Shown here piece by piece: positions 20,030 to 28,568 of a stretch of DNA of 64,000 bases. This DNA is from Anaerosolibacter carboniphilus (GTDB taxonomy: Bacteria; Bacillota; Clostridia; Peptostreptococcales; Thermotaleaceae), in assembly GCF_014205875.1 (NCBI RefSeq), contig NZ_JACHEN010000004.1, forward strand, positions 62,001-126,000. The letters run 5' to 3'. The notes beneath the pieces were generated by a model. It ran no database searches, was not told where the DNA came from, and was given only the letters and a program-made list of their open reading frames with translations. A program made the translations under genes and the position numbers. Position 1 is the first letter of the stretch. Every line of letters begins with the position of its first letter.

Positions 20030-20626
20030 CTACTTCGCTAATACCTTTAGTGCCCTTCTAATCATGTCCTCTACCCCATTGCTTCCATATTCAACTTCAT
20101 GAACTGCTGCTAGGGCTTCTCCTCTATTATACCCAAGCGCCATCAATGCGTTAACCACTTCATCATTTGCATCAGTAAATGTCGGTTTTAATGGAATCAA
20201 GGATGGTTCGAGAATTGCAAGCTTATGATCAATTTTATCCTTTAGCTCAAGTACGATTCTTTGAGCTGTTTTTTTCCCTACACCCTGAGCTTTCGTTAAC
20301 CCAGTTATATCTTCAGAAATAATCATCCCTGCCAAGTTTCCGATTGAGATGGACGATAGTATACCTAACGCCACCTTCGCACCTACACCAGTAACCGTGG
20401 TCAAAAGTTGAAACATTTTTAATTCTTCCCTCGTGGAAAATCCATAGACGCTTATATCATCCTCACGAACAACCATTTGCGTAAATATTATAATCTTACC
20501 TTGTCTTCCCTTTACAGCACCGATGGTCTCTAAAGAAGTATAAATTTTATATCCGATGTCATGGTTTTCGATAACGATATAATCTTCTCCAAAAGAATCT
20601 ATTGTCCCCTTGATATATTGAAACAC
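20030..20626 (-). CDS. ruvA: Holliday junction binding protein RuvA
   Basis: Tetrameric protein that holds the four-way junction and loads RuvB. 198 residues: an N-terminal OB fold beginning FQYIKGTIDSF, a helix-hairpin-helix region (TVTGVGAKVALGILS, AQGVGKKTAQRIVLEL) and a C-terminal RuvB-contact domain (VVNALMALGYNRGEAL). Start chosen at the GTG at 20626, five bases after GGGGGAG; the GTG at 20632 sits inside that site. Confidence 0.96.
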   Translation of the reverse strand: MFQYIKGTIDSFGEDYIVIENHDIGYKIYTSLETIGAVKGRQGKIIIFTQMVVREDDISVYGFSTREELKMFQLLTTVTGVGAKVALGILSSISIGNLAGMIISEDITGLTKAQGVGKKTAQRIVLELKDKIDHKLAILEPSLIPLKPTFTDANDEVVNALMALGYNRGEALAAVHEVEYGSNGVEDMIRRALKVLAK

Positions 20627-20641
20627 ATTCACTCCCCCAAA

Positions 20642-21136
20642 TTATTTCATTTTGAATAATCCTTCAAAAACACCAGAATGAGCATGACAAATGGCTACCG
20701 CCAATGCATCAGCAACATCATCCGGTTTAGGCACTGACTTCAAATTCAGTAATGTCTTAGTCATCATTTGAATTTGTTTTTTATCCGCTCTACCATAACC
20801 AACAACACCCTGTTTTACCTGTAACGGAGTGTATTCAAAAGTAGGAATATCGTTGTTAGCAGCTGCCAAGATCGCTACACCTCTAGCATGACCTACCAAT
20901 AAAGCCGTTTTTGCATTTTTATTAAAAAACAACTCTTCTATGGCCATTACACTAGGGTTATACTGAATAATAATATCCTCTAAGCCTTTGTAAATTTTTT
21001 TTAATCGCATTGGTATGTTTTCCTTTGCGTCAGTAACTACTGCACCATAGTCTATTGTCCTAAATTGATTTCCTTTATATTCGATAACACCAAATCCCAT
21101 AATTGCAATTCCTGGATCTATGCCTAGTATAACCAT
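20642..21136 (-). CDS. ruvC: Crossover junction endodeoxyribonuclease RuvC
   Basis: Cleaves Holliday junctions. 164 residues, RNase H-like fold, with the acidic active site visible: Asp7 in GIDPGIA, Glu near 68 in AIEELFF, and the C-terminal [12 protein letters not shown] aspartates. ATG behind AAGGAGATGTTACA. First gene of ruvCAB-DUF2905. Confidence 0.97.
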   Translation of the reverse strand: MVILGIDPGIAIMGFGVIEYKGNQFRTIDYGAVVTDAKENIPMRLKKIYKGLEDIIIQYNPSVMAIEELFFNKNAKTALLVGHARGVAILAAANNDIPTFEYTPLQVKQGVVGYGRADKKQIQMMTKTLLNLKSVPKPDDVADALAVAICHAHSGVFEGLFKMK

Positions 21137-21209
21137 TGTAACATCTCCTTATCATTTATACAAACATATATTCGATGCTTATGTCTATATTCCTTCTTAT
21201 TTTGCATAA

Positions 21210-21240
21210 AAAACAGAGTGTATTCATTATGAATACACTC
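21210..21240 (-). terminator. Terminator after the BofC-like gene
   Basis: GAGTGTATTCAT pairs with ATGAATACACTC on minus, followed by TGTTTTTTATG; it begins at the stop codon of the BofC-like gene and separates it from ruvC. Confidence 0.88.
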
Positions 21241-21917
21241 TAACTGCTATAATCCTCTAGTATCTGATGTACGCTTTCAAGATTCTTGACAGGAATACCA
21301 TCTTTTAATTTTTGCTGATCAATATCTCCTAGCCCAAAGATTGGAATCTCTGTTTGATCGATAAGTATGTTGTTTCCAGAATCATCTATTTGAAATATAG
21401 CGATAAATCCATCTTTTTCTTTGACGATATAATAATTGGGAGATAATGTTTCCTTTACGCGATATAGTTCAATAAAATCCTCGCTGATACCTCGTATACT
21501 CCATCCGATATAATGGCTAGAAACATAATCTTGTAAACTCCTCAACGGTTCTCCAATCAAGACTATAGGCACTTTTTCTTCCTTGGTTAACGTATCCCTT
21601 GATTTTTCATAGTATGTTTTAAATATGAGTTTAGTCTCTTCTGTGACTAAATTGTTATTTACAGTTTCTTCAACATTCAAATTCAGATTCAAATCGTCTT
21701 CTTGGTTAGGCATGGTTTCCACGGGGTCCTTGCTGTTGTTATGATTCTGGCTTTCTTCTGGGTTGTTCTTAGGAGTTTCTGCAATCACACCTTTATTAGG
21801 GTTAGGTTTGATTGGGGTTTCAGTATCATTTGTTACGTATCCATAGATAAACCCTAATAAGAGCAGACTAAAGCATATTGCAATAAACTTTCCTCTGCGC
21901 TTCTTTCTTCTAAACAT
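21240..21917 (-). CDS. BofC C-terminal-domain membrane-anchored protein
   Basis: 225 residues: an Arg/Lys-rich N-terminus, one membrane helix (FIAICFSLLLLGFIYGYV), a long Asn/Pro/Glu-rich linker (about 30-90) and a C-terminal domain of about 125 residues. That domain (SLQDYVSSHYIGWSIRGISE, NYYIVKEKDGFIAIFQ, LKDGIPVKNLESVHQILEDY) resembles the BofC C-terminal domain. BofC in Bacillus acts in forespore-to-mother-cell signalling (SpoIVB control); here only the domain match is seen, so a sporulation role is inferred. Monocistronic, with its own terminator. Confidence 0.75.
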   Translation of the reverse strand: MFRRKKRRGKFIAICFSLLLLGFIYGYVTNDTETPIKPNPNKGVIAETPKNNPEESQNHNNSKDPVETMPNQEDDLNLNLNVEETVNNNLVTEETKLIFKTYYEKSRDTLTKEEKVPIVLIGEPLRSLQDYVSSHYIGWSIRGISEDFIELYRVKETLSPNYYIVKEKDGFIAIFQIDDSGNNILIDQTEIPIFGLGDIDQQKLKDGIPVKNLESVHQILEDYSS

Positions 21918-22052
21918 AAAATCCCTCCTAGTCTATCTAAGTGACTATTATTACCATCCTTCGAGGAATTATACATTTATCCTTTAATGATATTCTATCA
22001 CGATGTCCGCTCGTTCTATTTATCGACATGAATCGATTTTATCATTTCTTTA

Positions 22053-22081
22053 TTGACATAATTTTCCCTTGTTGATATAAT
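22053..22081 (+). promoter_or_regulatory. Consensus sigma-A promoter facing right with no gene behind it
   Basis: Perfect TTGACA (22053-22058) and TATAAT (22076-22081) with a 17-base spacer on the plus strand. A palindrome and nine T residues follow within 55 bases, so it would give a transcript of about 45-50 nt. Confidence 0.7.
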
Positions 22082-22087
22082 TTACAC

Positions 22088-22134
22088 ATAATGTTTTTCA
22101 CTAATTTTTTTTGAGACCTATAGGTCTTTTTTTT
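22088..22134 (+). ncRNA. Candidate tiny RNA ending at an intrinsic terminator
   Basis: Region between the plus-strand promoter and a terminator made of the palindrome AGACCTATAGGTCT (about 22112-22125) followed by a run of nine T. There is no open reading frame of note. The stem is short (5 bp), so termination may be partial; no family is recognised. Confidence 0.35.
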
Positions 22135-22184
22135 TGTCTAATTTCACGTGTTATTACATATACCATAGGATTCTTCTGAGAAAA

Positions 22185-22310
22185 AAATAAAAAAGGCACA
22201 CTGTATGTGCTTCGCTAGAGAAACCTAGTTCTCCTTCGACGGCTGCAAAGCAGCCTGAGCACCCTTCTGACTGCGACATGGGAATACTTCCCCTGCACCC
22301 CTTTTTTTTA
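22185..22310 (-). ncRNA. Candidate structured RNA downstream of tRNA-Sec
   Basis: GC-rich island of about 110 bases in AT-rich surroundings. On minus it forms GGGAA-GTA-TTCCC, GGCTGC-TTT-GCAGCC and GAGAAC-TAG-GTTTCTC hairpins, and ends in GCACA-TACAG-TGTGC plus TTTTTT, a good terminator (22190-22210). A longer-range pairing, GTGCT with AGCAC, would compete with that terminator. It does not match tmRNA, the SRP RNA core, RNase P RNA or any riboswitch I can recall. No clear promoter of its own is seen; read-through from tRNA-Sec is possible. The strand is inferred from the terminator. Confidence 0.4.
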
Positions 22311-22350
22311 TAGTCTAAGAAAATGTACTTTCTTAGACTATAAAAAAAAG
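22301..22350. repeat. Perfect 50-bp palindrome (22-bp arms, 6-base spacer)
   Basis: Arm 22301-22322 (C, eight T, then ATAGTCTAAGAAA) is exactly complementary to 22329-22350. The right arm also supplies the T tract of the tRNA-Sec terminator. Its outer ends carry T8/A8 rather than target-site duplications. Confidence 0.9.
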
Positions 22351-22366
22351 AGGTCTGTACCTCTTT
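22341..22366 (-). terminator. Terminator after tRNA-Sec
   Basis: AAAGAGGT-ACAG-ACCTCTTT followed by TTTTTTTT on minus, ten bases beyond the CCA end of tRNA-Sec. Confidence 0.9.
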
Positions 22367-22375
22367 AAAAATTAC

Positions 22376-22472
22376 TGGCGGGAGTACGTGGGAATCGAAC
22401 CCACCTAAGAAGCTACTAACCCCTCAAACTGGTTTTGAAGACCAGAGGGCACACCAGCACCCATCTACTCCC
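22376..22472 (-). tRNA. selC: tRNA-Sec (anticodon UCA), CCA encoded
   Basis: 97-base tRNA gene on minus. Acceptor GGGAGTA pairs with TACTCCC, followed by G and encoded CCA; anticodon loop CTTCAAA contains TCA; the extra arm is very long, from about TTTGAGG to CTTAGG; the T loop GGTTCGATTCC is regular. A UCA anticodon, a long variable arm and an 8-bp-like acceptor are the marks of selenocysteine tRNA. Its presence fits selA, selB and selD 4-9 kb away. Confidence 0.96.
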
Positions 22473-22494
22473 AAATAAAGTTGTCACGAAGTCG

Positions 22495-22523
22495 ATTATA
22501 TATTAAATTACTACCTATTGCAA
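22495..22523 (-). promoter_or_regulatory. Promoter of tRNA-Sec
   Basis: TTGCAA (22518-22523) and TATAAT (22495-22500) with a 17-base spacer, 22 bases before the mature tRNA 5' end. Confidence 0.75.
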
Positions 22524-22543
22524 GGGGGTATTTAATATTGCAA

Positions 22544-23440
22544 TTATTTTGAAATTAATGTTTCATCTCTTTCAAAGGCTTCGTTAAACGAATAATGACT
22601 GAATACTGTTGTCTCTTTACCATTGATTAAAAATTTAACTCTCTTAATATAGGGTAACTCTGTTAGTGAGTTCACGATAGAGTAAATTGTCATAAGCTCA
22701 CCAGTGCTTCCACCCCAATGATCTTTGACGAAGCTTTCAGATAAGTTTACGATAGCAAGCTCCTTATCTATAGTGATATCTTGCAACCGGGTGTTTACCG
22801 GTATTGTTTTATGTATACCTTTCTCTGTTGGTCCTTTGATCAATTCCTTTATAATTCTTTCTTCGATCATTTCATCGGGCGCAAGCTTTACAGATCGCAT
22901 CTCCTTTACCAATTGGTCTGCATTGGTCCCAGCGAAATAAAGAGAAATTTTCTGTATTGTTTTGTTATCATCCATTGAAAATCTATGAAACACATTCTCC
23001 ATGAATCCTGATGGAGAAGTATATTCTTCACCTTCTATCATAATTTTTACATTATTTATTTCACTAAACTGAGTTAAAGTATTTATTACCGTCATAATTG
23101 CAACTATCTGCTGTATTTCACCATTGACATCGACAAATTCCTTTGAAAGATTTACTATGGCTACATCATTGTATTTCTCCACCCCAAGAACTTTTGTTTT
23201 TGGGTGAATATTCACCTTCAGCTTTTTATCTTTTGGGCCTTTGATCAATTCTTTCATTGCCATCATATATTTGTTGTCATTGCTATTAATTTTAATCGTC
23301 CTTTTTTCTATAACGATTTTCTCGTTGTTCCGATCAGCATAATATACATTTAAATCTATAGCTTCTGCCCTCATTTGTTTATCTGCACATCCACTAATTG
23401 CTAAAGTAATTAAGAAAACAATTATTATTATCCTTTTCAT
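22544..23440 (-). CDS. Lipoprotein with two GerMN domains
   Basis: 298-residue lipoprotein: signal peptide MKRIIIIVFLITLAISGC with lipobox cysteine 18, then two repeats of the GerMN (sporulation/spore germination) domain. Each repeat has an ELIKGP motif (residues about 64 and 198), an AIVNLS strand (about 95 and 228) and an N-S/T-L helix. Last gene of the response regulator-kinase-GerMN-GerMN operon, 15 bases after the first GerMN gene. GerMN domains occur in GerM and in the actinobacterial LpqB; a role in envelope sensing or germination is inference. Confidence 0.88.
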   Translation of the reverse strand: MKRIIIIVFLITLAISGCADKQMRAEAIDLNVYYADRNNEKIVIEKRTIKINSNDNKYMMAMKELIKGPKDKKLKVNIHPKTKVLGVEKYNDVAIVNLSKEFVDVNGEIQQIVAIMTVINTLTQFSEINNVKIMIEGEEYTSPSGFMENVFHRFSMDDNKTIQKISLYFAGTNADQLVKEMRSVKLAPDEMIEERIIKELIKGPTEKGIHKTIPVNTRLQDITIDKELAIVNLSESFVKDHWGGSTGELMTIYSIVNSLTELPYIKRVKFLINGKETTVFSHYSFNEAFERDETLISK

Positions 23441-23455
23441 GAAATCCCACCTTTC

Positions 23456-24325
23456 TTATATAGGCATAACAATTTTCCATTCCCCATTTTCATAGATCAT
23501 TTGCCAGCTTTCCATAAACTCATTATCTAAGTTTCCAATCGCCGTTGATTTTTTCTCATAGGTAACAAGCAATATCACTTTATTACTATACTTTTGCGTT
23601 TGATACTTTGTTATTTCATAGTCTCTCAATTCCCTTATATAAGTGCCCATGTTTAACTTAAACTTAAGAAAGTCTAATTTTTCTGTACTTGTTTTTGATA
23701 GCATTCTATACGCATTATCATAGCTGCCTGTTCTAAGATAATCTAAAAAAACATTAAACGTATCAAAAGGCGTAATCACTTCTTTTTTGAATAGCTCCTC
23801 ATTCCTATAAAAAGGCTCTTTTAAAGAGTAATACTTTTCGATAGCACCTACTCGATCGCCTTCGATTAAGAATTGAACAGCCTGTATTTGTTCTATTTCA
23901 GTAAGCGAATTAACCACGGACCAAATTGTAATCGCTTCATTCATTAGATCCCACCGATAAGAATCAAGAAAGCTTTTTGAAAAATTTACATAACATATGT
24001 TATCAATGGTTTTTATGGAGAGTAATTTCGTTTCTTCAGGAATTGATGCTTTCAGTGTCCTATTTCTAGGGCCCTTGATCAATTCTTCAATGATAAGCTT
24101 TTCTTCTTGCAGTTCATCACTTATAATTACTCTCTCTTCACTGACCAAACGATTATTATTGGAACTTCCAAAGTATAGTTTCAGTCTATATTTAGTCTGA
24201 TCAGGTACCGGTGGAATTGGGGGTTGGTTTTGGCCCATTTCATTATCCTTACTATAATTATAAACACCAAAACCTATGATCATAAGTATGAATATAAAAA
24301 ACAATGATCGGTATAACGTTTTCAA
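23456..24325 (-). CDS. Membrane-anchored GerMN-domain protein
   Basis: About 289 residues: an uncleaved N-terminal helix (SLFFIFILMIIGFGVYNYS), a Pro-rich stretch, one GerMN domain (EELIKGPRNRTLKASIPE, CYVNFSKSFLDSY) at about 50-165, and a C-terminal domain of about 120 residues resembling small NTF2-like folds (FLDYLRTGSYDNAYRML at its start, SWQMIYENGEWKIVMP at the end). Start taken as TTG at 24325, eight bases after AGGAGG. Lies 21 bases after the kinase gene and is presumably part of the same signalling unit. Confidence 0.83.
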   Translation of the reverse strand: MKTLYRSLFFIFILMIIGFGVYNYSKDNEMGQNQPPIPPVPDQTKYRLKLYFGSSNNNRLVSEERVIISDELQEEKLIIEELIKGPRNRTLKASIPEETKLLSIKTIDNICYVNFSKSFLDSYRWDLMNEAITIWSVVNSLTEIEQIQAVQFLIEGDRVGAIEKYYSLKEPFYRNEELFKKEVITPFDTFNVFLDYLRTGSYDNAYRMLSKTSTEKLDFLKFKLNMGTYIRELRDYEITKYQTQKYSNKVILLVTYEKKSTAIGNLDNEFMESWQMIYENGEWKIVMPI

Positions 24326-24346
24326 AGTTAACACCTCCTATCCATA

Positions 24347-25786
24347 CTAACTCAACCCACCCACATCTTTAGGTAAACGGATATAGAAAATTGTGCCCTT
24401 ATTTATCTCACTAGATACTTCTATCCTACCCTGATGCAGACTAATAATCTGGTGGGAAATCGCTAGTCCTAATCCTGTTCCTCCTGTGCTTCTTGCCCGA
24501 GCCTTGTCTACCCGATAAAATCTCTCAAAAATATAGGGCAGACTTTCTTCTGGTATGCCAATTCCATTATCTTCTATTTTAATCACAATATCTTCATATT
24601 CCATATACAGAGATATTTCAATTTTCCCGCCATTGGGTGTATATTTTATTGCATTATGGATAATATTTGTTAAGGCCTGCTGCATTTTTATCTGATCTAG
24701 CTTGGCATGGATTTTTTCTTTTTCATAAAACAGCAACTCAATGTTTTTATTATCAGCCAATGGTTTCAAAGAGTGTATGAGATTCTCGATTAGATAATTA
24801 ATATAGGTAATCTGATAATCTAAAATGAGTTTCCCTTTATCGATGTCTACCAAAGCTAATAAGTTTTCGATAATCTTGTTCAACCGATCTACTTCCGAAT
24901 CAATATCTGTAAGAAATTCTCTATAAGTTTCAACTTTCACATGATCTTGATGTAACAAGGATTCAGACAACAATTTAACAGCACTTAGAGGTGTTCTTAA
25001 TTCATGGGATACATTGGCTACAAAATCTTTTCTTTGCTGTTCAACTTGGGCTATTCTTGTAATCATTAAATTAAATGAACTACCTAGGTTGCTTAATTCG
25101 TCATTTCCCCTTACCTCTACCCTTTCTTCTAAATTCCCTTGGTGAACTTTTATAATACTATTGGTAAGCTCTTCGATGGGCGTTGAAATGAGTTTTGCAA
25201 AAATAAAGCTGATAAACCCAGTGATAAGTAAGCTTATGAAAGATAAATATAAGAAACTTCGCATCGTTTCACCAATATTTTTATAAATATCTTCTAATGA
25301 GGCTGATATAAAGACAGCTCCAATTACCTTGGTATTTAAGATAATCGGAACTGAAACATACATTGTTCGTCCATACTTTTCTAGGTTATGTTGTTTTGCA
25401 ACCGATTTACCTTTTAAAGATTCTTCTAATTCATAATGCCTAAGGATAGAACCTTTTAGAACATCATAGGAATCACTTACAACAACACCTTTGCTGTTTA
25501 TAATTAAAACCCTAATTTTAAGATCTTTACTTATTTCTTTTGTCAGATCCTCTATACCTACATTCTCCACAATTTCTTCATTGATTACACTAATCACTCT
25601 GCCTGCGATAATATTACCCTGGGTAAATAAATGGACTTTCTTTTGATTAATATAATTCAATCGTATCGCTTCACTTATAAAGGAATTGATTAATAATAAA
25701 GTAAGAACTCCCAATAGTAAATAGGTGGAAACTAATTTCCACCTAATACTAATAAACTTTTTATTTGACCCTAAAATAATAACCAA
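24347..25786 (-). CDS. Membrane sensor histidine kinase
   Basis: Sensor kinase of the PhoR/ResE/VicK kind: membrane helix (LVSTYLLLGVLTLLLINSF), an external sensing domain of about 130 residues, a second helix (FLYLSFISLLITGFISFIF), HAMP, the phosphoacceptor box FVANVSHELRTPLSA, and an ATPase domain with N box NIIHNAIKYTPNGG, DNGIGIPEE and GGTGLGLAIS. It pairs with the response regulator, which it overlaps. The start is uncertain: no ATG is near, TTG at 25786 is used here, and TTG at 25834 would deepen the overlap. Signal unknown; its partners downstream are two GerMN proteins. Confidence 0.9.
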   Translation of the reverse strand: MVIILGSNKKFISIRWKLVSTYLLLGVLTLLLINSFISEAIRLNYINQKKVHLFTQGNIIAGRVISVINEEIVENVGIEDLTKEISKDLKIRVLIINSKGVVVSDSYDVLKGSILRHYELEESLKGKSVAKQHNLEKYGRTMYVSVPIILNTKVIGAVFISASLEDIYKNIGETMRSFLYLSFISLLITGFISFIFAKLISTPIEELTNSIIKVHQGNLEERVEVRGNDELSNLGSSFNLMITRIAQVEQQRKDFVANVSHELRTPLSAVKLLSESLLHQDHVKVETYREFLTDIDSEVDRLNKIIENLLALVDIDKGKLILDYQITYINYLIENLIHSLKPLADNKNIELLFYEKEKIHAKLDQIKMQQALTNIIHNAIKYTPNGGKIEISLYMEYEDIVIKIEDNGIGIPEESLPYIFERFYRVDKARARSTGGTGLGLAISHQIISLHQGRIEVSSEINKGTIFYIRLPKDVGGLS

Positions 25787-26450
25787 CTCCCCATTTTGTA
25801 AGAATAAACTCTGGTTGGCTAGAATTCTTCTCAATCTTTTCCCTAAGCCTTCTTACATGTACATCTACCGTTCTTAAATCACCAAAATATTCATAACCCC
25901 ATATAATTTCAAGTAACTCTTCTCTACTGTATACCTTGCCCGGATTTGTGGCCAATAAAAGTAAAAGGTCAAATTCTTTTGCAGTAAGATTGATTTCTAT
26001 GTCAGCCAAATTCACTTTCCGGCCAAGGGTGTTAATCGTAAAGTCATTAATTCTAATAATATTGGTAGGTGAAACATTATCATTGATATGTACTCTTCTA
26101 AAAATAGCTTTGATTCTAGCTTTCAACTCTAGAATATTAAAGGGTTTTGTCAAATAATCGTCCGCACCATATTCAAGCCCCAAAATTTTACTGGTATCTT
26201 CGCCTTTGGCTGTTAGAATAATGATTGGCACCATTGACTTCTCTCTTATCCGTTTGCAAACCTCTAAACCATCAATGCTTGGAAGCATTAGGTCGAGAAT
26301 AATTAGATCATAGGAATTACTCTGTGCCTTTGCAAGGGCCTCCATTCCATCTTCCGCAGTATCTATTTCATAGGTCTCTTGCTCTAAGCTATACTTTAAA
26401 CCCTTAAGCAATATAGGTTCATCATCAACAACTAGCAATTTATATGCCAC
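25761..26450 (-). CDS. OmpR/PhoB-family response regulator
   Basis: 229 residues: receiver domain with acidic pocket (LLVVDDEP), phosphoacceptor Asp in LIILDLMLPSIDG, Thr in ILTAKG and Lys in YLTKPF, then a winged-helix DNA-binding domain (LTAKEFDLLLLLATNPGKV, RTVDVHVRRLREKIE, WGVGYYFR). Start set at the GTG at 26450 behind AGAGGTGATTGT. First gene of the two-component/GerMN operon. Confidence 0.95.
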   Translation of the reverse strand: MAYKLLVVDDEPILLKGLKYSLEQETYEIDTAEDGMEALAKAQSNSYDLIILDLMLPSIDGLEVCKRIREKSMVPIIILTAKGEDTSKILGLEYGADDYLTKPFNILELKARIKAIFRRVHINDNVSPTNIIRINDFTINTLGRKVNLADIEINLTAKEFDLLLLLATNPGKVYSREELLEIIWGYEYFGDLRTVDVHVRRLREKIEKNSSQPEFILTKWGVGYYFRVK

Positions 26451-26650
26451 ACAATCACCTCTTCGATTATTTACAGTCAATCCTTATACCCATAGACTAA
26501 AGAAACTTAGGCTTTTTAAGGATATCTTTTCCTTGGCTTCACAAAAGTATGTAACTGGCTCCAATAAATACTGTTCCAAGCCAAGTGTTTTTTACATTCA
26601 TCTACATATTTTGCTAATTTTATCATAATTCTTTTTTTGTATGAATGCAA

Positions 26651-26677
26651 GAAAAAAGCTACCTCTTTTGGGTAGCT
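26651..26677 (-). terminator. Terminator after selB
   Basis: AGCTACC pairs with GGTAGCT across a 7-base loop, followed by TTTTTTC on minus; it overlaps the selB stop codon. Confidence 0.9.
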
Positions 26678-28568
26678 AAAATAATATTCGTTTGTCTCCT
26701 GTTCTCTTTGTAAGCTTGATTTGATCAAAATGTTCCAATAAGGGTAATGCATATTTTCTTGTGGTATTCAAACAATCTCTAAACTGTGATAATGTAATTT
26801 CTTTATGCTGCTGAATAAATTCCTTCAAAATCTCTATGGCGCGATCATAATGCTCCACATGAAATACAATTTCGTCATTAATCTTTACCAATCTATTCAT
26901 GTCTAGAAGAGCGTTAAACACCATTCTATTGTGTTTTTCGTCTTTGTTGCTTTTTATAAATTCTTCTGGCATAGGCGGATTAAATTCCGCTTTTAAATAG
27001 ATATTTTCAATTTCATTTTTAATCTTTTCCTGCTCTTCAGTAAAATCGACCTCAAAATTGTAGGCAGAAACTATATTGCCTTTAACCTTAATGATTTGAT
27101 TTTTTTCATAGTGCTCTAACAAGCTGTCATAAAGCCTACCTTTTGCATGAGGTAGAACTTTATTCCGTAGTTCTTCCTTAAGCATACCAGCCTTTAAAGG
27201 ATATTTTCCATGGTATTCATTTAATAACTTAATGATTTCCTCTTCCACAGTATCTAAATAGGTGCGATGCGTAATCTGATTTGAAAATCTAATCACGCTG
27301 CCTTCTAGAATCAAATTGCCAATAATTTCTTCAATCATGGTTTCTGACATACCCGTCTGGGTTGCATAATAGCCAATGGTTTCAAATTTATTTCCATATT
27401 GCTTGATAATCTTATCAATGATATCTTCTGGACTTCCTTCTTCCTTAACCTTTAAGTCTTCAAGGGTATCTTCTTTAAAGCGTTTATGCTTTTTGGGATT
27501 GGGCTCCAAAATAATCCCTCCACCGATAGTTTCCATTGGGGAATAGAACCTAAGAACAAAGTGATCCCCTCTTTTGGCTACCGTATATTCCTCTAGTCTC
27601 AATTGGGCATAACAGGAGTCTCCTGGCTCTAGTTCCTCTCGATCTAGTAATACAACTCTACAGAATATTTCACTGGTTCCATGATGAAATCTAAGCCTTT
27701 CACGATTTTTTAAGACCCTGCTTACATCCTTCAATAGATTCAACTTAATATCCAACATTGTCGTCGATTTCATCGAATTTTTCTCTGCTAACACATTGCC
27801 CCTTAATATCTCTTCAACCTTTATGCCAGCTAGGTTCACAGCAACCCTCTGTCCAGCATAAGATTCATTTACAGACTTTCCATGTACCTGTATGGATCGT
27901 ATTTTAGCCTGTATATCCTGAGGATATATGGTGATGAGAGAATCTGTAGCCAATGTTCCTTCTATTTGAGTTCCCGTCACAACTGTTCCAAAACCCGATA
28001 AGGTAAATACTCTATCTACAGGTAATCTGAATGGTGTACGCATATCTTTTTCTTCTGTCTCCTCCGTAAGCTGGTCTATCAATTGAACTAGTTTCTCTAA
28101 TCCAATGCCTTGGGAGGATGAAACCGGAATTATCGGAGAAGATTCCAGAAATGTTCCATTTGTTTTTTGTCTTACTTCTTCCTGCACTAATTCTAGCCAT
28201 TCTTCATCAACTTTATCCGTTTTCGTCAGCACGATGATACCTTTTTTTACTTCCAGAATAGAGAGAATATTAAGATGTTCTTGGGTTTGAGGCATAAACC
28301 CCTCATCAGCCGCCACCACTAGTAATACGATATCTATACCACCAACACCTGCAAGCATATTTTTAATAAATCGCTCATGTCCAGGAACATCTATAATTCC
28401 TGCCCTTCTACCGCTGGGAAGATCAAAATGGGCAAAGCCCAATTCAATGGTTATACCTCTTTTCTTTTCTTCCTTTAAGCGGTCTGTATCCGTTCCTGTG
28501 AGCGCTTTGATAAGGGTTGTCTTACCATGATCAATATGTCCAGAGGTTCCTATAACAATATTCTTCAA
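26676..28568 (-). CDS. selB: Selenocysteine-specific elongation factor SelB
   Basis: GTPase that brings Sec-tRNA-Sec to UGA codons marked by a SECIS hairpin. 630 residues: EF-Tu-like G domain ([30 protein letters not shown]), beta-barrel domains II-III, and a C-terminal series of winged helices that bind the SECIS RNA (from about 380 on, e.g. [15 protein letters not shown]). Start is TTG at 28568 behind AAGGGGG; it overlaps the selA stop (TTGA). Ends in a strong terminator. Confidence 0.97.
   Translation of the reverse strand: MKNIVIGTSGHIDHGKTTLIKALTGTDTDRLKEEKKRGITIELGFAHFDLPSGRRAGIIDVPGHERFIKNMLAGVGGIDIVLLVVAADEGFMPQTQEHLNILSILEVKKGIIVLTKTDKVDEEWLELVQEEVRQKTNGTFLESSPIIPVSSSQGIGLEKLVQLIDQLTEETEEKDMRTPFRLPVDRVFTLSGFGTVVTGTQIEGTLATDSLITIYPQDIQAKIRSIQVHGKSVNESYAGQRVAVNLAGIKVEEILRGNVLAEKNSMKSTTMLDIKLNLLKDVSRVLKNRERLRFHHGTSEIFCRVVLLDREELEPGDSCYAQLRLEEYTVAKRGDHFVLRFYSPMETIGGGIILEPNPKKHKRFKEDTLEDLKVKEEGSPEDIIDKIIKQYGNKFETIGYYATQTGMSETMIEEIIGNLILEGSVIRFSNQITHRTYLDTVEEEIIKLLNEYHGKYPLKAGMLKEELRNKVLPHAKGRLYDSLLEHYEKNQIIKVKGNIVSAYNFEVDFTEEQEKIKNEIENIYLKAEFNPPMPEEFIKSNKDEKHNRMVFNALLDMNRLVKINDEIVFHVEHYDRAIEILKEFIQQHKEITLSQFRDCLNTTRKYALPLLEHFDQIKLTKRTGDKRILF

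Noticed and set aside
22185..22310. SRP RNA, 6S RNA, tmRNA or a known riboswitch
   Set aside because: The SRP GGAAG/AGCAG core, tmRNA ends and known riboswitch cores are absent; kept only as an unnamed candidate.
22301..22350. Insertion sequence end or MITE
   Set aside because: No target duplication, no second copy in the window and no internal sequence beyond a 6-base spacer.
26516..26752. 78-codon reading frame overlapping the end of selB
   Set aside because: It overlaps selB and its terminator in another frame, with no ribosome site or recognisable domain.
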